In this document: in pieces, positions 1-7,283 of the stretch
How the letters are laid out: every line of letters starts with the position of its first letter
Position numbering within the stretch: the stretch's first letter is position 1
DNA from: NCEH01 sp040049195
GTDB lineage: Bacteria > Pseudomonadota > Alphaproteobacteria > Rhizobiales > Xanthobacteraceae
NCBI RefSeq assembly: GCF_040049195.1
Contig: NZ_JBDZDL010000002.1
Reading direction: 5' to 3' (one strand)
Length of the DNA stretch: 64,000 nucleotides
Program-made: the position numbers and the translations under genes
Notes under the pieces: model-generated
Told to the model about the DNA's origin: nothing
Databases searched by the model: none
The model's input: the letters and a program-made list of their open reading frames with translations, nothing else

Positions 1-218
1 CGCTGGCCACGCCCTTGTCCATTCCCCAGGGCCTCTGGTTCCTCGGGCTGCTCTTCATGTGCGTGATCCTCGCCATGATGCTGCTGCGCGCCTCGGTGGC
101 GCTCGTCACGGGTGACATCGCGACGGTGACCTCCATCGCCGGCGTGCGCTCCACGCAGGAAGAAGCCGAGGAAGAAGCCGCCGCAGGTGTGCGCATGGTG
201 AAGGGAGACGTGGCATGA
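1..218 (+). CDS. dctQ: TRAP transporter small permease, C-terminal part (DctQ-like)
   Basis: This is the last 71 or so codons of an inner-membrane protein whose start lies left of the window; the reading frame is open from base 3. It shows one strongly hydrophobic segment (about LWFLGLLFMCVILAMMLL) followed by a charged, Glu-rich cytoplasmic tail, as expected for the fourth helix and C-terminus of a small TRAP (tripartite ATP-independent periplasmic) permease. Its stop codon overlaps the start of the large permease by 4 bases (ATGA), so the pair is translationally coupled. The identity rests mainly on this pairing, because too little of the protein is present for an independent call. Confidence 0.8.
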   Translation, partial: LATPLSIPQGLWFLGLLFMCVILAMMLLRASVALVTGDIATVTSIAGVRSTQEEAEEEAAAGVRMVKGDVA

Positions 219-1498
219 TCGCGACCACCATCGTCCTGCTGCTGGTCCTGATCGGCCTGTCCATTCCCGTGGGCGCCGCCCTCGGGGTGCTCGGGCTCAT
301 CCTCGACCCGCTCTACTCCATGCTGCCGCTCTCGCGCGCCATGGGTGAGCTGGCCTGGAGCACCAACAACGAATTCCTCCTGGTCGCCATTCCGCTGTTC
401 ATCCTGCTGGGCGAAGTGCTGCTGCGGGCGGGTTTCGCGGAGCGCATGTACGGCGCCATGAGCCTCTGGCTCTCCTGGCTGCCGGGCGGGCTGATGCACG
501 CCAATATCGGCGCCTCGGCGCTGTTTGCGGCCACATCCGGATCCAGCGTCGCCACGGCGGCGACGGTGGGCACGGTGTCGATTCCGCAGATCAAGCGCTA
601 TGGCTATAACGAGCCGCTGTTCCTCGGCTCGCTCGCGGCGGGTGGAACGCTGGGCATCCTGATCCCGCCCTCCATCAACCTCGTCATCTATGGCGTGCTC
701 ACCAACGCCTCGGTGCCGAAGCTCTATCTCGCCGGCATCATCCCGGGCCTGCTGCTGGCGGGCCTGTTCATGCTCACCATCATCATCGCCTGCATCGTCA
801 AGCCCCAATGGGGCGGGCACAAGATCAAGGCGACCTGGGGTGAGCGGATGCGCAGCCTGGTGCATCTCGCGCCGCCGCTCGGCATCTTCCTGCTGGTGGT
901 CGGCTCGATCTATGCCGGGCTGGCGACGCCCACGGAGGCGGCGGCCCTCGGCGTGCTGGGCGCGCTGATCCTCGCCGCCTGGTTCCGCCGCCTGACGCTC
1001 ACCATGCTGCGTGAGGCGGTGGAAGGCACCATGAAGGCGACGGCGATGATCATGCTGATCATCATCGCGGCCAGCTTCCTCAACTTCGTCATGTCGGCGA
1101 CCGGCATCACCGACGCCATCACGAATTCCATCTCCGGGCTCGGGATTTCCGCGACGGCGATGCTGATCGTGATCGTGATTTTCTATCTGATCCTCGGCTG
1201 CTTCATGGAGACGCTCTCCATGATGATCACCACCATCCCGATCGTGGCGCCGATCATGTTCCAGCTCGGCTACGATCCAATCTGGCTCGGCATCCTGATC
1301 ATCATCCTGGTGGAAGCGGCGCTCATCACCCCGCCCGTGGGCCTCAACCTGTTCGTGGTGCAGAGCCTGCGCAAGAGCGGGTCGATGGGGGCCGTGATCG
1401 TCGGTTCCATGCCGTTCGTCTTGGCCATGGCGGTGCTGCTGGTGCTGATCTCCATCTTTCCGGGCCTCGCCCTTTATCTGCCGCGCGTCTTCTCCTGA
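215..1498 (+). CDS. dctM: TRAP transporter large permease (DctM family)
   Basis: This 427-residue protein is almost entirely hydrophobic, with roughly a dozen membrane segments, and has the usual length of DctM large subunits. It carries typical family patterns such as PLFILLGEVLLRAGFAERMY near residue 65, GTLGILIPPSINLVIYG near residue 145 and ATPTEAAALGVLGA near residue 235. It would form the channel that moves an organic acid captured by a periplasmic binding protein, using the sodium or proton gradient. The binding protein should lie left of the window. The start at 215 overlaps the dctQ stop. Downstream enzymes (DUF2848, amidase, DUF1445) run in the same direction and probably act on the imported compound. 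The substrate cannot be read from the sequence. Confidence 0.95.
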   Translation: MIATTIVLLLVLIGLSIPVGAALGVLGLILDPLYSMLPLSRAMGELAWSTNNEFLLVAIPLFILLGEVLLRAGFAERMYGAMSLWLSWLPGGLMHANIGASALFAATSGSSVATAATVGTVSIPQIKRYGYNEPLFLGSLAAGGTLGILIPPSINLVIYGVLTNASVPKLYLAGIIPGLLLAGLFMLTIIIACIVKPQWGGHKIKATWGERMRSLVHLAPPLGIFLLVVGSIYAGLATPTEAAALGVLGALILAAWFRRLTLTMLREAVEGTMKATAMIMLIIIAASFLNFVMSATGITDAITNSISGLGISATAMLIVIVIFYLILGCFMETLSMMITTIPIVAPIMFQLGYDPIWLGILIIILVEAALITPPVGLNLFVVQSLRKSGSMGAVIVGSMPFVLAMAVLLVLISIFPGLALYLPRVFS

Positions 1499-1536
1499 GG
1501 CGCGGCTTTCCCCCTGGTTCTTCTTCGCAGGTTGTC

Positions 1537-2223
1537 ATGGAATTGAATTTCAACGTCGATGCCGAAGGCGCCGCGCGGGCGCTCAAGGTCAATCTCACCG
1601 ATCTCGTCGTCGCCGGCTGGGCCGGGCGCGACATGGCCGCCATCGAGCACCATATCGAGGAACTGTACGCCATCGGCGTGCCGCGCCCGAGCGCCGTGCC
1701 GCTCTATTATCGCGCTGCCGAGAACCTCATGACCCAGGCCGACCGCATCCAGGTGCTGGGCGCGGAAACCTCGGGCGAGGTGGAGACCTTCGTGTTTTCC
1801 GCCGAGGGCGAGATGTATGTCAGCCTGTCCTCGGATCATACCGACCGCAAGCTGGAGACGCAGAGCGTCGCGCTCTCCAAGCAGATCTGCGCCAAGCCCA
1901 TCGCCCGCACCGCCTGGCGCTTCGCCGACGTCGCCGGCCATTGGGACGAGATGATCATCCGCGCCTTCATCGAGGAAGGCGGCACGCGCGTGCTCTATCA
2001 GGAAGGCCCGCTCTCTGCGCTGCGTCCACCGCTGGAGCTGATCGAAGGCTTCACCGGCGGCGCCGCGGCGCTTCCGGCGGGCGTCGGCATGATCTGCGGC
2101 ACGGTGGGCGCCATCGGCGGCATTCGTCCGGCGCCGGCTTTCACCATGGAGCTGTTCGACCCGGTGATGGGCCGCACCATCCGCCACAGCTACACCATCG
2201 ACATCCTGCAGGAAGTGGCCTGA
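1537..2223 (+). CDS. DUF2848 family protein
   Basis: This 228-residue soluble protein matches my memory of the DUF2848 family; no reaction is established for it as far as I know. It has no signal peptide or membrane segment. Recognisable stretches include ALKVNLTDLVVAGWAGRD near the N-terminus, PRPSAVPLYYR near residue 50 and a C-terminal GMICGTVGAIGGIRPAPAF segment, which recalls the substrate pocket of fumarylacetoacetate-hydrolase-like folds (a weak impression). It sits 38 bases after dctM and 2 bases before the amidase, so it belongs to the TRAP-amidase operon. An accessory hydrolase role in the same catabolic route is inference. Confidence 0.8.
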   Translation: MELNFNVDAEGAARALKVNLTDLVVAGWAGRDMAAIEHHIEELYAIGVPRPSAVPLYYRAAENLMTQADRIQVLGAETSGEVETFVFSAEGEMYVSLSSDHTDRKLETQSVALSKQICAKPIARTAWRFADVAGHWDEMIIRAFIEEGGTRVLYQEGPLSALRPPLELIEGFTGGAAALPAGVGMICGTVGAIGGIRPAPAFTMELFDPVMGRTIRHSYTIDILQEVA

Positions 2224-2225
2224 CC

Positions 2226-3584
2226 ATGCAGCGCCCCCTCACCGATCTGCGTGCCGACCTCGATACCGGCCGCACCAGCGCCGCCGCCCTGGCGGAGGCC
2301 GCCCTCGATCGCGCGCGAGATCCGGCCGGCGAGGGGGCGCGGGTGTTCACGCGCCTCTATGAGGAATGGGCGCCGGAGCTGGCGCGCGCCAGCGATGCCG
2401 TGCGCGGGGCGGGGGTCCCCCGCTCCCCGGTCGAGGGGTTGCCCATCTCCATCAAGGACCTGTTCGACGTGGCGGGCGAGACCACGCGCGCCGGGTCTGT
2501 GGCACTCGATGATGCGCCGCCCGCCGCCGCCCATTCCCCGGTGGTGGCGCGTCTGCTCGCCGCCGGTGCGGTGCTGACCGGGCGCACCAACATGACCGAG
2601 TTCGCCTTTTCCGGCCTCGGCCTCAATCCCCATTACGGCACGCCGCTGAACCCCTATGACCGGGCCACCGGGCGCATTCCCGGCGGCTCCTCCTCGGGCG
2701 CGGCGGTTTCGGTGAGCGACGGCATGGCGGCCGCCGCCATCGGCACCGATACGGGCGGCTCGGTACGCATTCCCGCCGCTTTGTGCGGCCTTTCGGGGTT
2801 CAAGCCCACGCCGCGCCGGGTGCCGCGCGACGGGGTGCTGCCGCTGTCCACGAGCCTGGATTCCATCGGGCCCATCGCGCCGACCGTGACCTGCTGCGCG
2901 ATCCTCGATTCCGTTCTTACCGGCAGCGGGGCGGATGTGCCGGCCCCCGCCGCGCTTGAGGGCTTGCGGCTCGCCGTGCCCACCACCATCGCCCTGGACG
3001 GCATGGACAGCGCGGTCTCCGCAGCCTTTTCCCAGGCGCTCTCGATCCTTTCGGCGGCCGGCGCGCAGGTGCGGGAGATCGTGGTTCCCGAGTTCGCGCG
3101 GCTCCCCGCCATCAATGCCAAGGGCGGTTTGATCGCCGCCGAGGCCTGGCATTGGCATCGCGCGCTGATCGACCGCGCGGGGCCGCGCTATGACCCCCGC
3201 GTTCTGGTGCGGCTGATGCGCGGCAAAGACATGTCGGCGGCCGATTATATCGATGTGCTGGAGGCCCGCGCCGCTTGGATCGCGTCCCTCGAAACGCGTA
3301 TCGCGCCGTTCGATGCCCTGATCCTGCCGACTGTGCCGCTCATCGCCCCGGCGCTCGCCACGCTGGAGGCGGACGATGCCGCCTATGGGGCCACGAATAT
3401 CCTGATGCTGCGCAATCCCACCTTCATCAACTTCCTCGACGGCTGCGCCCTGTCGATCCCCTGCCATTGGCCGGGAACGGCTCCGGTCGGCCTGATGATT
3501 GCCGGAGCGGCGGGCCGTGACCGCGCCATCCTGTCGATCGGACAAGCGGCGGAGGCGGCCCTCGACGCCGCCCTGCGCCGCTGA
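2226..3584 (+). CDS. amidase, amidase-signature family
   Basis: This 452-residue enzyme of the amidase-signature family (GatA, AtzF, indoleacetamide hydrolase relatives) hydrolyses a C-N amide bond. The Ser-cisSer-Lys catalytic set is visible: Lys77 in SIKDLFDVAG, Ser155 in the IPGGSSSGAAVSV glycine-serine stretch, and Ser179 in GTDTGGSVRIP. The spacing matches well-studied members. The frame is open upstream, but I chose the ATG at 2226, two bases after the DUF2848 stop, because it gives a normal family N-terminus. A role as a GatA tRNA amidotransferase subunit is unlikely because no gatB or gatC is nearby and the neighbours are transport and catabolic genes. It probably opens an imported amide or lactam-derived compound; the substrate is unknown. 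Confidence 0.93.
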   Translation: MQRPLTDLRADLDTGRTSAAALAEAALDRARDPAGEGARVFTRLYEEWAPELARASDAVRGAGVPRSPVEGLPISIKDLFDVAGETTRAGSVALDDAPPAAAHSPVVARLLAAGAVLTGRTNMTEFAFSGLGLNPHYGTPLNPYDRATGRIPGGSSSGAAVSVSDGMAAAAIGTDTGGSVRIPAALCGLSGFKPTPRRVPRDGVLPLSTSLDSIGPIAPTVTCCAILDSVLTGSGADVPAPAALEGLRLAVPTTIALDGMDSAVSAAFSQALSILSAAGAQVREIVVPEFARLPAINAKGGLIAAEAWHWHRALIDRAGPRYDPRVLVRLMRGKDMSAADYIDVLEARAAWIASLETRIAPFDALILPTVPLIAPALATLEADDAAYGATNILMLRNPTFINFLDGCALSIPCHWPGTAPVGLMIAGAAGRDRAILSIGQAAEAALDAALRR

Positions 3585-3600
3585 ACGCACGGAGGCTCCC

Positions 3601-4407
3601 ATGTCCCCAGCCCCTTCCGCCATGCCCCTCGCGACGATGCCTTATGAGGCGCGCCTCGCCGCCCGCTCCGGCGCACTGAGCGGGCCGACGGCCAATGTCG
3701 CCCCCGGCTTCGTCCAGGCCAATCTCGCCATCCTGCCGCGCGCGCTGGCCTATGATTTCCTGCTGTTCTGCCAGCGCAATCCCAAGCCGTGCCCGCTGGT
3801 GGGGGTTTCGGAAGTGGGGGACCCGTTTCTTCCCGTGCTCGGCCGCGATCTCGACATCCGCACCGATATTCCGCGCTACCGGGTATGGCGCGCGGGCGAG
3901 CTTGTCGCTGAACCCACCGACATCACCGACCTGTGGCGGGACGATCTGGTGGCCTTCCTGATCGGCTGCTCGTTCTCATTCGAGGAGGCCATGCTCGCGG
4001 CCGGGTTGCCGGTGCGCCATATCGAGCAGGGCAGCAACGTGCCCATGTACCGAACCTCCATCGCGACCCAGGCCGCGGGGCGATTCAGCGGGCCGCTTGT
4101 GGTCTCCATGCGGCCCCTCCTGCCGGCCGATGCCATTCGTGCGGTGCAGGTGACCTCGCGCTTTCCCTCCGTCCACGGTGCGCCGGTGCATATCGGCGAC
4201 CCGGCGGCCATCGGTATCGCCGACATCGATGCGCCGGATTATGGCGACCCGGTGGAAATTCGCCCCGGTGAAATACCGGTGTTTTGGGCCTGCGGGGTCA
4301 CGCCCCAGGCGGTGATCGCCAGCGTGCGGCCGGAGTTCTGCATCACCCACGCGCCCGGCCATATGCTGGTGTGCGACATCGCAAACGGTGCGCTGGCCTC
4401 CATGTGA
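3601..4407 (+). CDS. DUF1445 / putative hydro-lyase (D-glutamate cyclase-like)
   Basis: This 268-residue cytosolic protein fits the DUF1445 family, annotated as putative hydro-lyase or YcsI-like, whose vertebrate relative interconverts D-glutamate and 5-oxo-D-proline. Family-typical segments are DLVAFLIGCSFSFEEAMLAAG near residue 120, QGSNVPMYRTS near residue 140 and the C-terminal FCITHAPGHMLVCD. The ATG at 3601 has a GGAGG-like Shine-Dalgarno (cggaggctccc) just upstream and lies 16 bases after the amidase stop, so it closes the TRAP operon. Its presence next to an amidase suggests that the route handles a lactam, cyclic imide or a similar dehydrated amino-acid derivative. That is inference from neighbourhood. 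Confidence 0.88.
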   Translation: MSPAPSAMPLATMPYEARLAARSGALSGPTANVAPGFVQANLAILPRALAYDFLLFCQRNPKPCPLVGVSEVGDPFLPVLGRDLDIRTDIPRYRVWRAGELVAEPTDITDLWRDDLVAFLIGCSFSFEEAMLAAGLPVRHIEQGSNVPMYRTSIATQAAGRFSGPLVVSMRPLLPADAIRAVQVTSRFPSVHGAPVHIGDPAAIGIADIDAPDYGDPVEIRPGEIPVFWACGVTPQAVIASVRPEFCITHAPGHMLVCDIANGALASM

Positions 4408-4430
4408 GGCGGATGGCTCCGCGCGCGCCG

Positions 4431-5765
4431 TCAGCGCGATGACCGTTCCGGCTTGCCCACACAGGCCGGGTCGATGGCCTGCGTCGCGATCTGCCGGAAG
4501 CGCGGCCAGGGACACAGGCCGTCTGCGCCGGAGCCGCATGCGGGAAGCGGCAGCAGTGCGGAGGCGGGCGGATCGGCATCGGAGAGCGCAGTATCACCGT
4601 GCATCTGTGCGATGGTCTGGGCGAAATAGACGAGACGCACAGCCCTTTCGCCGTCCGCCGCCCGCCACAGCTCGAAGGCGATGGCGCCACCCGGCGGCAC
4701 TTGCTCGGGCTGATAGCTTTCAAGCTGCCAGCTGAGATCGAGCATTCCGGCGACATTCAAGATCAGGTCGTCATGGCTGGCGAAGACCTGCAGCGCGGGG
4801 CCGTCCCCGGCCGCCGCCTCGAGGGCGCCCAGCACCACGGAGAGCACCGGCGATCCCTTCTTCACGGCCTGATATTTCGGCATGTGCGCGGCGCGGTCGT
4901 AGAAGGCGTGAATGGCATTCACGAAGGTCAGCGCTTGCGGCATCGGGCGCCCCGTCGCGGCCTCCAGCCGACCCCAGGCGACCTGATCGGGTGGGCGCCC
5001 GGCGGCATATTGCATAAGAAACTGCTCGGACGGCGCGGTGGCGACCGCGATCGGCCCCGCCTCCTTGGCGGAAACCGGGAGCGTGGCGAGCGAGCACGGG
5101 GCCGCCGCCCCATGCGCCGCGCAACCGGCCTCGGGGAAGGGGCCGAGCGCGGCGTCCATGGCGGCGAGCGGCGCGCGCAATTCTCCCGCCGCGACAGCAG
5201 CCCAGGAGCCGCCGGCCATGGCCTGCGCGGCACGGGCCGCCTGCGCGGGGGCGAAGCCGCAGGATGGCCCCTTGTAGACATCAGCGGCGATCGACCAGCC
5301 GGGGGTCGCGCAGCCGGGAAACATGGCGTCCATCAACGCGCCCGCCGTCACGATGGTGCGCTCGGAAGTGTCTGCGGTGAAGGCCACGGCGTGATGCGGC
5401 GGGCAGGCGCCGCCGGCCAACAGACCGAGCGCCGCATAATGGGTGCGATAGAATTGGCCGAGGCGGGCGACACGCCCGTAGCCTTCTGGCAGCAAGTGCC
5501 CGGCTGTGACATCGGCCGGCCAGGGGCGGCTTGCGAGCGCGTCGAAGCATTCACCCGAACCTTGGGCGGTGTCGCAGCGGGTAGCCTTGGTGGGACCGCG
5601 CAGGCCGTGGCGGCTCAGCAGCACCACGCCCTGAAGGCGCGCGCCCGCCGGTGCGGAAAGTCCTGCTTGCGCCTGTGCCCGCGCAGCGTCCGCGTCGGCC
5701 AGCGGCAGGACGCAGACGACGGAAAAGATCAGTAAAACGGCACGCAGGACGAAAAGATACGGCAC
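4431..5765 (-). CDS. secreted histidine acid phosphatase (AppA/phytase-like)
   Basis: This is a histidine-type phosphatase of branch 2 (acid phosphatase, phytase and glucose-1-phosphatase relatives). The phosphohistidine motif is SRHGLRGP at about residues 51-58, and the proton-donor HD pair is in ASHDDLILN at His331-Asp332. The mature part has several cysteines suited to disulfides in the periplasm. I chose the GTG at 5765 because it begins a clean signal peptide (MPYLFVLR, a hydrophobic core, then ADADAARA) and has GGGG about 8 bases upstream; the in-frame ATG at 5819 would place an unusual 18-residue tail before it. It ends 23 bases from the convergent DUF1445 gene. Its start faces the first half-site array (5864-5913), so it may share control with the cytochrome c gene. 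Confidence 0.9.
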   Translation of the reverse strand: MPYLFVLRAVLLIFSVVCVLPLADADAARAQAQAGLSAPAGARLQGVVLLSRHGLRGPTKATRCDTAQGSGECFDALASRPWPADVTAGHLLPEGYGRVARLGQFYRTHYAALGLLAGGACPPHHAVAFTADTSERTIVTAGALMDAMFPGCATPGWSIAADVYKGPSCGFAPAQAARAAQAMAGGSWAAVAAGELRAPLAAMDAALGPFPEAGCAAHGAAAPCSLATLPVSAKEAGPIAVATAPSEQFLMQYAAGRPPDQVAWGRLEAATGRPMPQALTFVNAIHAFYDRAAHMPKYQAVKKGSPVLSVVLGALEAAAGDGPALQVFASHDDLILNVAGMLDLSWQLESYQPEQVPPGGAIAFELWRAADGERAVRLVYFAQTIAQMHGDTALSDADPPASALLPLPACGSGADGLCPWPRFRQIATQAIDPACVGKPERSSR

Positions 5766-5863
5766 GTCGCACCCCGGCAGATTCGCGCATTCCGACGCAT
5801 TTCGGAAGGTGTCCCACATGGCTTGCGGCGGTTCACGCGGATTCGGCGCGGACAGGACGTGGG

Positions 5864-5940
5864 CGAACTGTATCGACATGTAACACCGTGCCGGCCGGTC
5901 ACAGTCTGCGACACTTTCGGGGCTTCCTGGCAAAGTTCTG
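5864..5940 (+). promoter_or_regulatory. array A: direct-repeat half-sites upstream of the cytochrome c gene
   Basis: Four short half-sites lie here in the plus orientation: TGTATC (5869), TGTAAC (5879), GGTCACA (5897) and TGCGACA (5907), with start-to-start spacings of 10, 18 and 10 bases. The same pattern occurs at 6587-6636 (plus) and 10200-10151 (minus). Sixteen bases after the last half-site comes GGCAAAGTTCTG (5929-5940), matched in the same register by GGCAAGGTTTTG at 6652. Tandem half-sites 10 bases apart are typical of OmpR-family response regulators, and such a regulator is encoded at 10250. The array sits between the divergent phosphatase and cytochrome genes. That it binds this regulator is inference. 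The rest of the 5766-6085 gap is GC-rich and shows nothing else I can name. Confidence 0.65.
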
Positions 5941-6085
5941 AGAGGGGGGCGGGCGATGGTGCGGGCGCCGGAGCGTGTCTCCGTACCCCCAACCCGGCCG
6001 GCGCGCCGTCCGGCCGGCGGCATGTCGCGTCCAGGCCCGCCGCCGCGATTCGCGCTGCCGACCTCGCCCCTCAGAAGGAGCATCG

Positions 6086-6550
6086 ATGCTTCCCGTCCGT
6101 CCGTCCTTTTTGCGCGCGTTGCTGCCGCTCGTCGCACTCGTTTCCAACATCGCCCTGAGCGCCCCGGCACGTGCCCAAGACACTGGTGCGACCCCGTCCG
6201 CGGCGAGCCCTTCCCCCGCAAACCCTCCCGTCGCCGCGGCGGCCGAGGGCGCGCAGGTGTTCCGCACCCGCTGTGGGTCCTGCCACAGCCTGGAGGTGGG
6301 TCAGAACCGTATTGGCCCGAGCCTTGCCGGCATCTATGGCCGGGCTGCGGGCAAGGTGGAGGGAGCACGCTATTCGCCCGGCATGCGGAGCGCCGCCGTC
6401 ACCTGGGACGAGGCGAGCCTCGACGCCTATCTGAATGCGCCCCGCGATGTGGTGCCCGGCTCCACCATGACCTTCGCCCTACGCGATGCGGAGCAGCGCC
6501 AGGCGGTGATCGCCTATCTGCGGGCGCAACAGTCTCCCAAGCCGCAATGA
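6086..6550 (+). CDS. periplasmic c-type cytochrome (class I)
   Basis: This 154-residue secreted monoheme cytochrome begins with a signal peptide (hydrophobic residues 9-28, cleavage near APARAQ) and a short Ala/Pro/Ser linker. The heme-binding CGSCH is at residues 63-67, and the likely sixth ligand is Met128 in VPGSTMTF. The body resembles cytochrome c2/c550 proteins (RIGPSLAGIYGR after the heme site). The ATG at 6086 is preceded by GAAGGAG at 6074-6080, which fixes the start. Directly downstream are genes for an [2Fe-2S]/molybdopterin hydroxylase whose large subunit has a Tat signal. In related systems such as nicotinate dehydrogenase and several aldehyde oxidases, a cytochrome c is the electron acceptor, so this protein probably links the enzyme to the respiratory chain. 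Confidence 0.92.
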   Translation: MLPVRPSFLRALLPLVALVSNIALSAPARAQDTGATPSAASPSPANPPVAAAAEGAQVFRTRCGSCHSLEVGQNRIGPSLAGIYGRAAGKVEGARYSPGMRSAAVTWDEASLDAYLNAPRDVVPGSTMTFALRDAEQRQAVIAYLRAQQSPKPQ

Positions 6551-6586
6551 TCGCGGCTGTTTGCGGGCATCGCCGCGCGCCGATCT

Positions 6587-6668
6587 GAAATTGTATCAAT
6601 TCTTATGCGCCGGCGGTTCTGCGACAGCTTGCGACAAACCCGCCCCTGCCGGGCAAGGTTTTGCGACA
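6587..6668 (+). promoter_or_regulatory. array B: direct-repeat half-sites upstream of the molybdoenzyme genes
   Basis: In the plus orientation there is TGTATC at 6592, a weak CTTATG at 6602, TGCGACA at 6620 and an exact second TGCGACA at 6630; a third exact copy lies at 6662. Spacings and order equal those of array A and the reversed array C. GGCAAGGTTTTG at 6652-6663 lies at the same distance from the last paired half-site as its counterpart in array A. The distance from the array to the start codon is also alike (165 bases here, 172 at array A), which points to a common promoter layout. The array occupies the 251-base gap between the cytochrome c gene and the [2Fe-2S] subunit gene, giving the latter its own probable promoter. 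Confidence 0.7.
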
Positions 6669-6801
6669 GCTGCCGCCTAAGCTCCCGGCACTGGATTTCG
6701 AAAAGGGCGCGTTGTTCGCCGCCAGTCTCATGCACGGCACGACCCCACCTGCGGCTTGATACGCGGGTGCGCCCACAGCCCTAAGCCCTCAGGAGATCAA
6801 T

Positions 6802-7272
6802 ATGGCTCGATTGACCATCAACGGCCAGATTCGGGACGTCGAAGTCGATCCCGATACCCCACTGCTGTGGGTGATCCGCGAACAGGTGGGCCTCACCGGC
6901 ACCAAGTTCGGCTGCGGCATCGCCCAGTGCGGCGCCTGCACGGTGCATATCGACGGTGTCGCCACGCGCTCCTGCGCGCTTCCGGTCAGCGCGGTCGGGG
7001 ATGACCAGAAGATCGTCACCATCGAGGGTCTCTCGCCCGATGGCAGCCACCCGGTGCAGAAGGCCTGGCTGGCGCTGGACGTTCCCCAATGCGGCTATTG
7101 CCAGTCCGGCATGATCATGGCCTCAGCGGCGCTGCTGCAGCAGAACCCGAAGCCGAACGACGACGACATTTCCGCCGAAATCACAAACATCTGCCGCTGC
7201 GGCACTTATCCCAAGGTGCGCGCGGCCATCCACATGGCCGCCGAGGGCGGCGCTACGAAGCAGGCCGGGTGA
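6802..7272 (+). CDS. [2Fe-2S]-binding subunit of a molybdenum hydroxylase (IorA-like)
   Basis: This 156-residue small subunit belongs to the xanthine-oxidase-superfamily dehydrogenases (isoquinoline 1-oxidoreductase alpha type). All eight cluster ligands are visible: Cys38, Cys43, Cys46 and Cys58 for the plant-ferredoxin-like cluster, and Cys97, Cys100, Cys131 and Cys133 (QCGYC and CRC) for the second cluster. It has no signal peptide, so it would be carried to the periplasm with the Tat-signal large subunit. AGGAG at 6791-6795 precedes the ATG by 6 bases. The large-subunit gene follows 11 bases later. No FAD subunit is present, which is normal for the two-subunit, cytochrome-linked group. 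The substrate (aldehyde or N-heterocycle) cannot be decided from sequence alone. Confidence 0.94.
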   Translation: MARLTINGQIRDVEVDPDTPLLWVIREQVGLTGTKFGCGIAQCGACTVHIDGVATRSCALPVSAVGDDQKIVTIEGLSPDGSHPVQKAWLALDVPQCGYCQSGMIMASAALLQQNPKPNDDDISAEITNICRCGTYPKVRAAIHMAAEGGATKQAG

Positions 7273-7283
7273 GGGAGGGCGAC

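Noticed and set aside
6646..6666. sigma-54 promoter before the molybdoenzyme genes
   Set aside because: GG-N10-GC can be drawn, but the TGGCAC core is absent and the matching element at 5923-5940 lacks the GC, so the sigma factor is left open.
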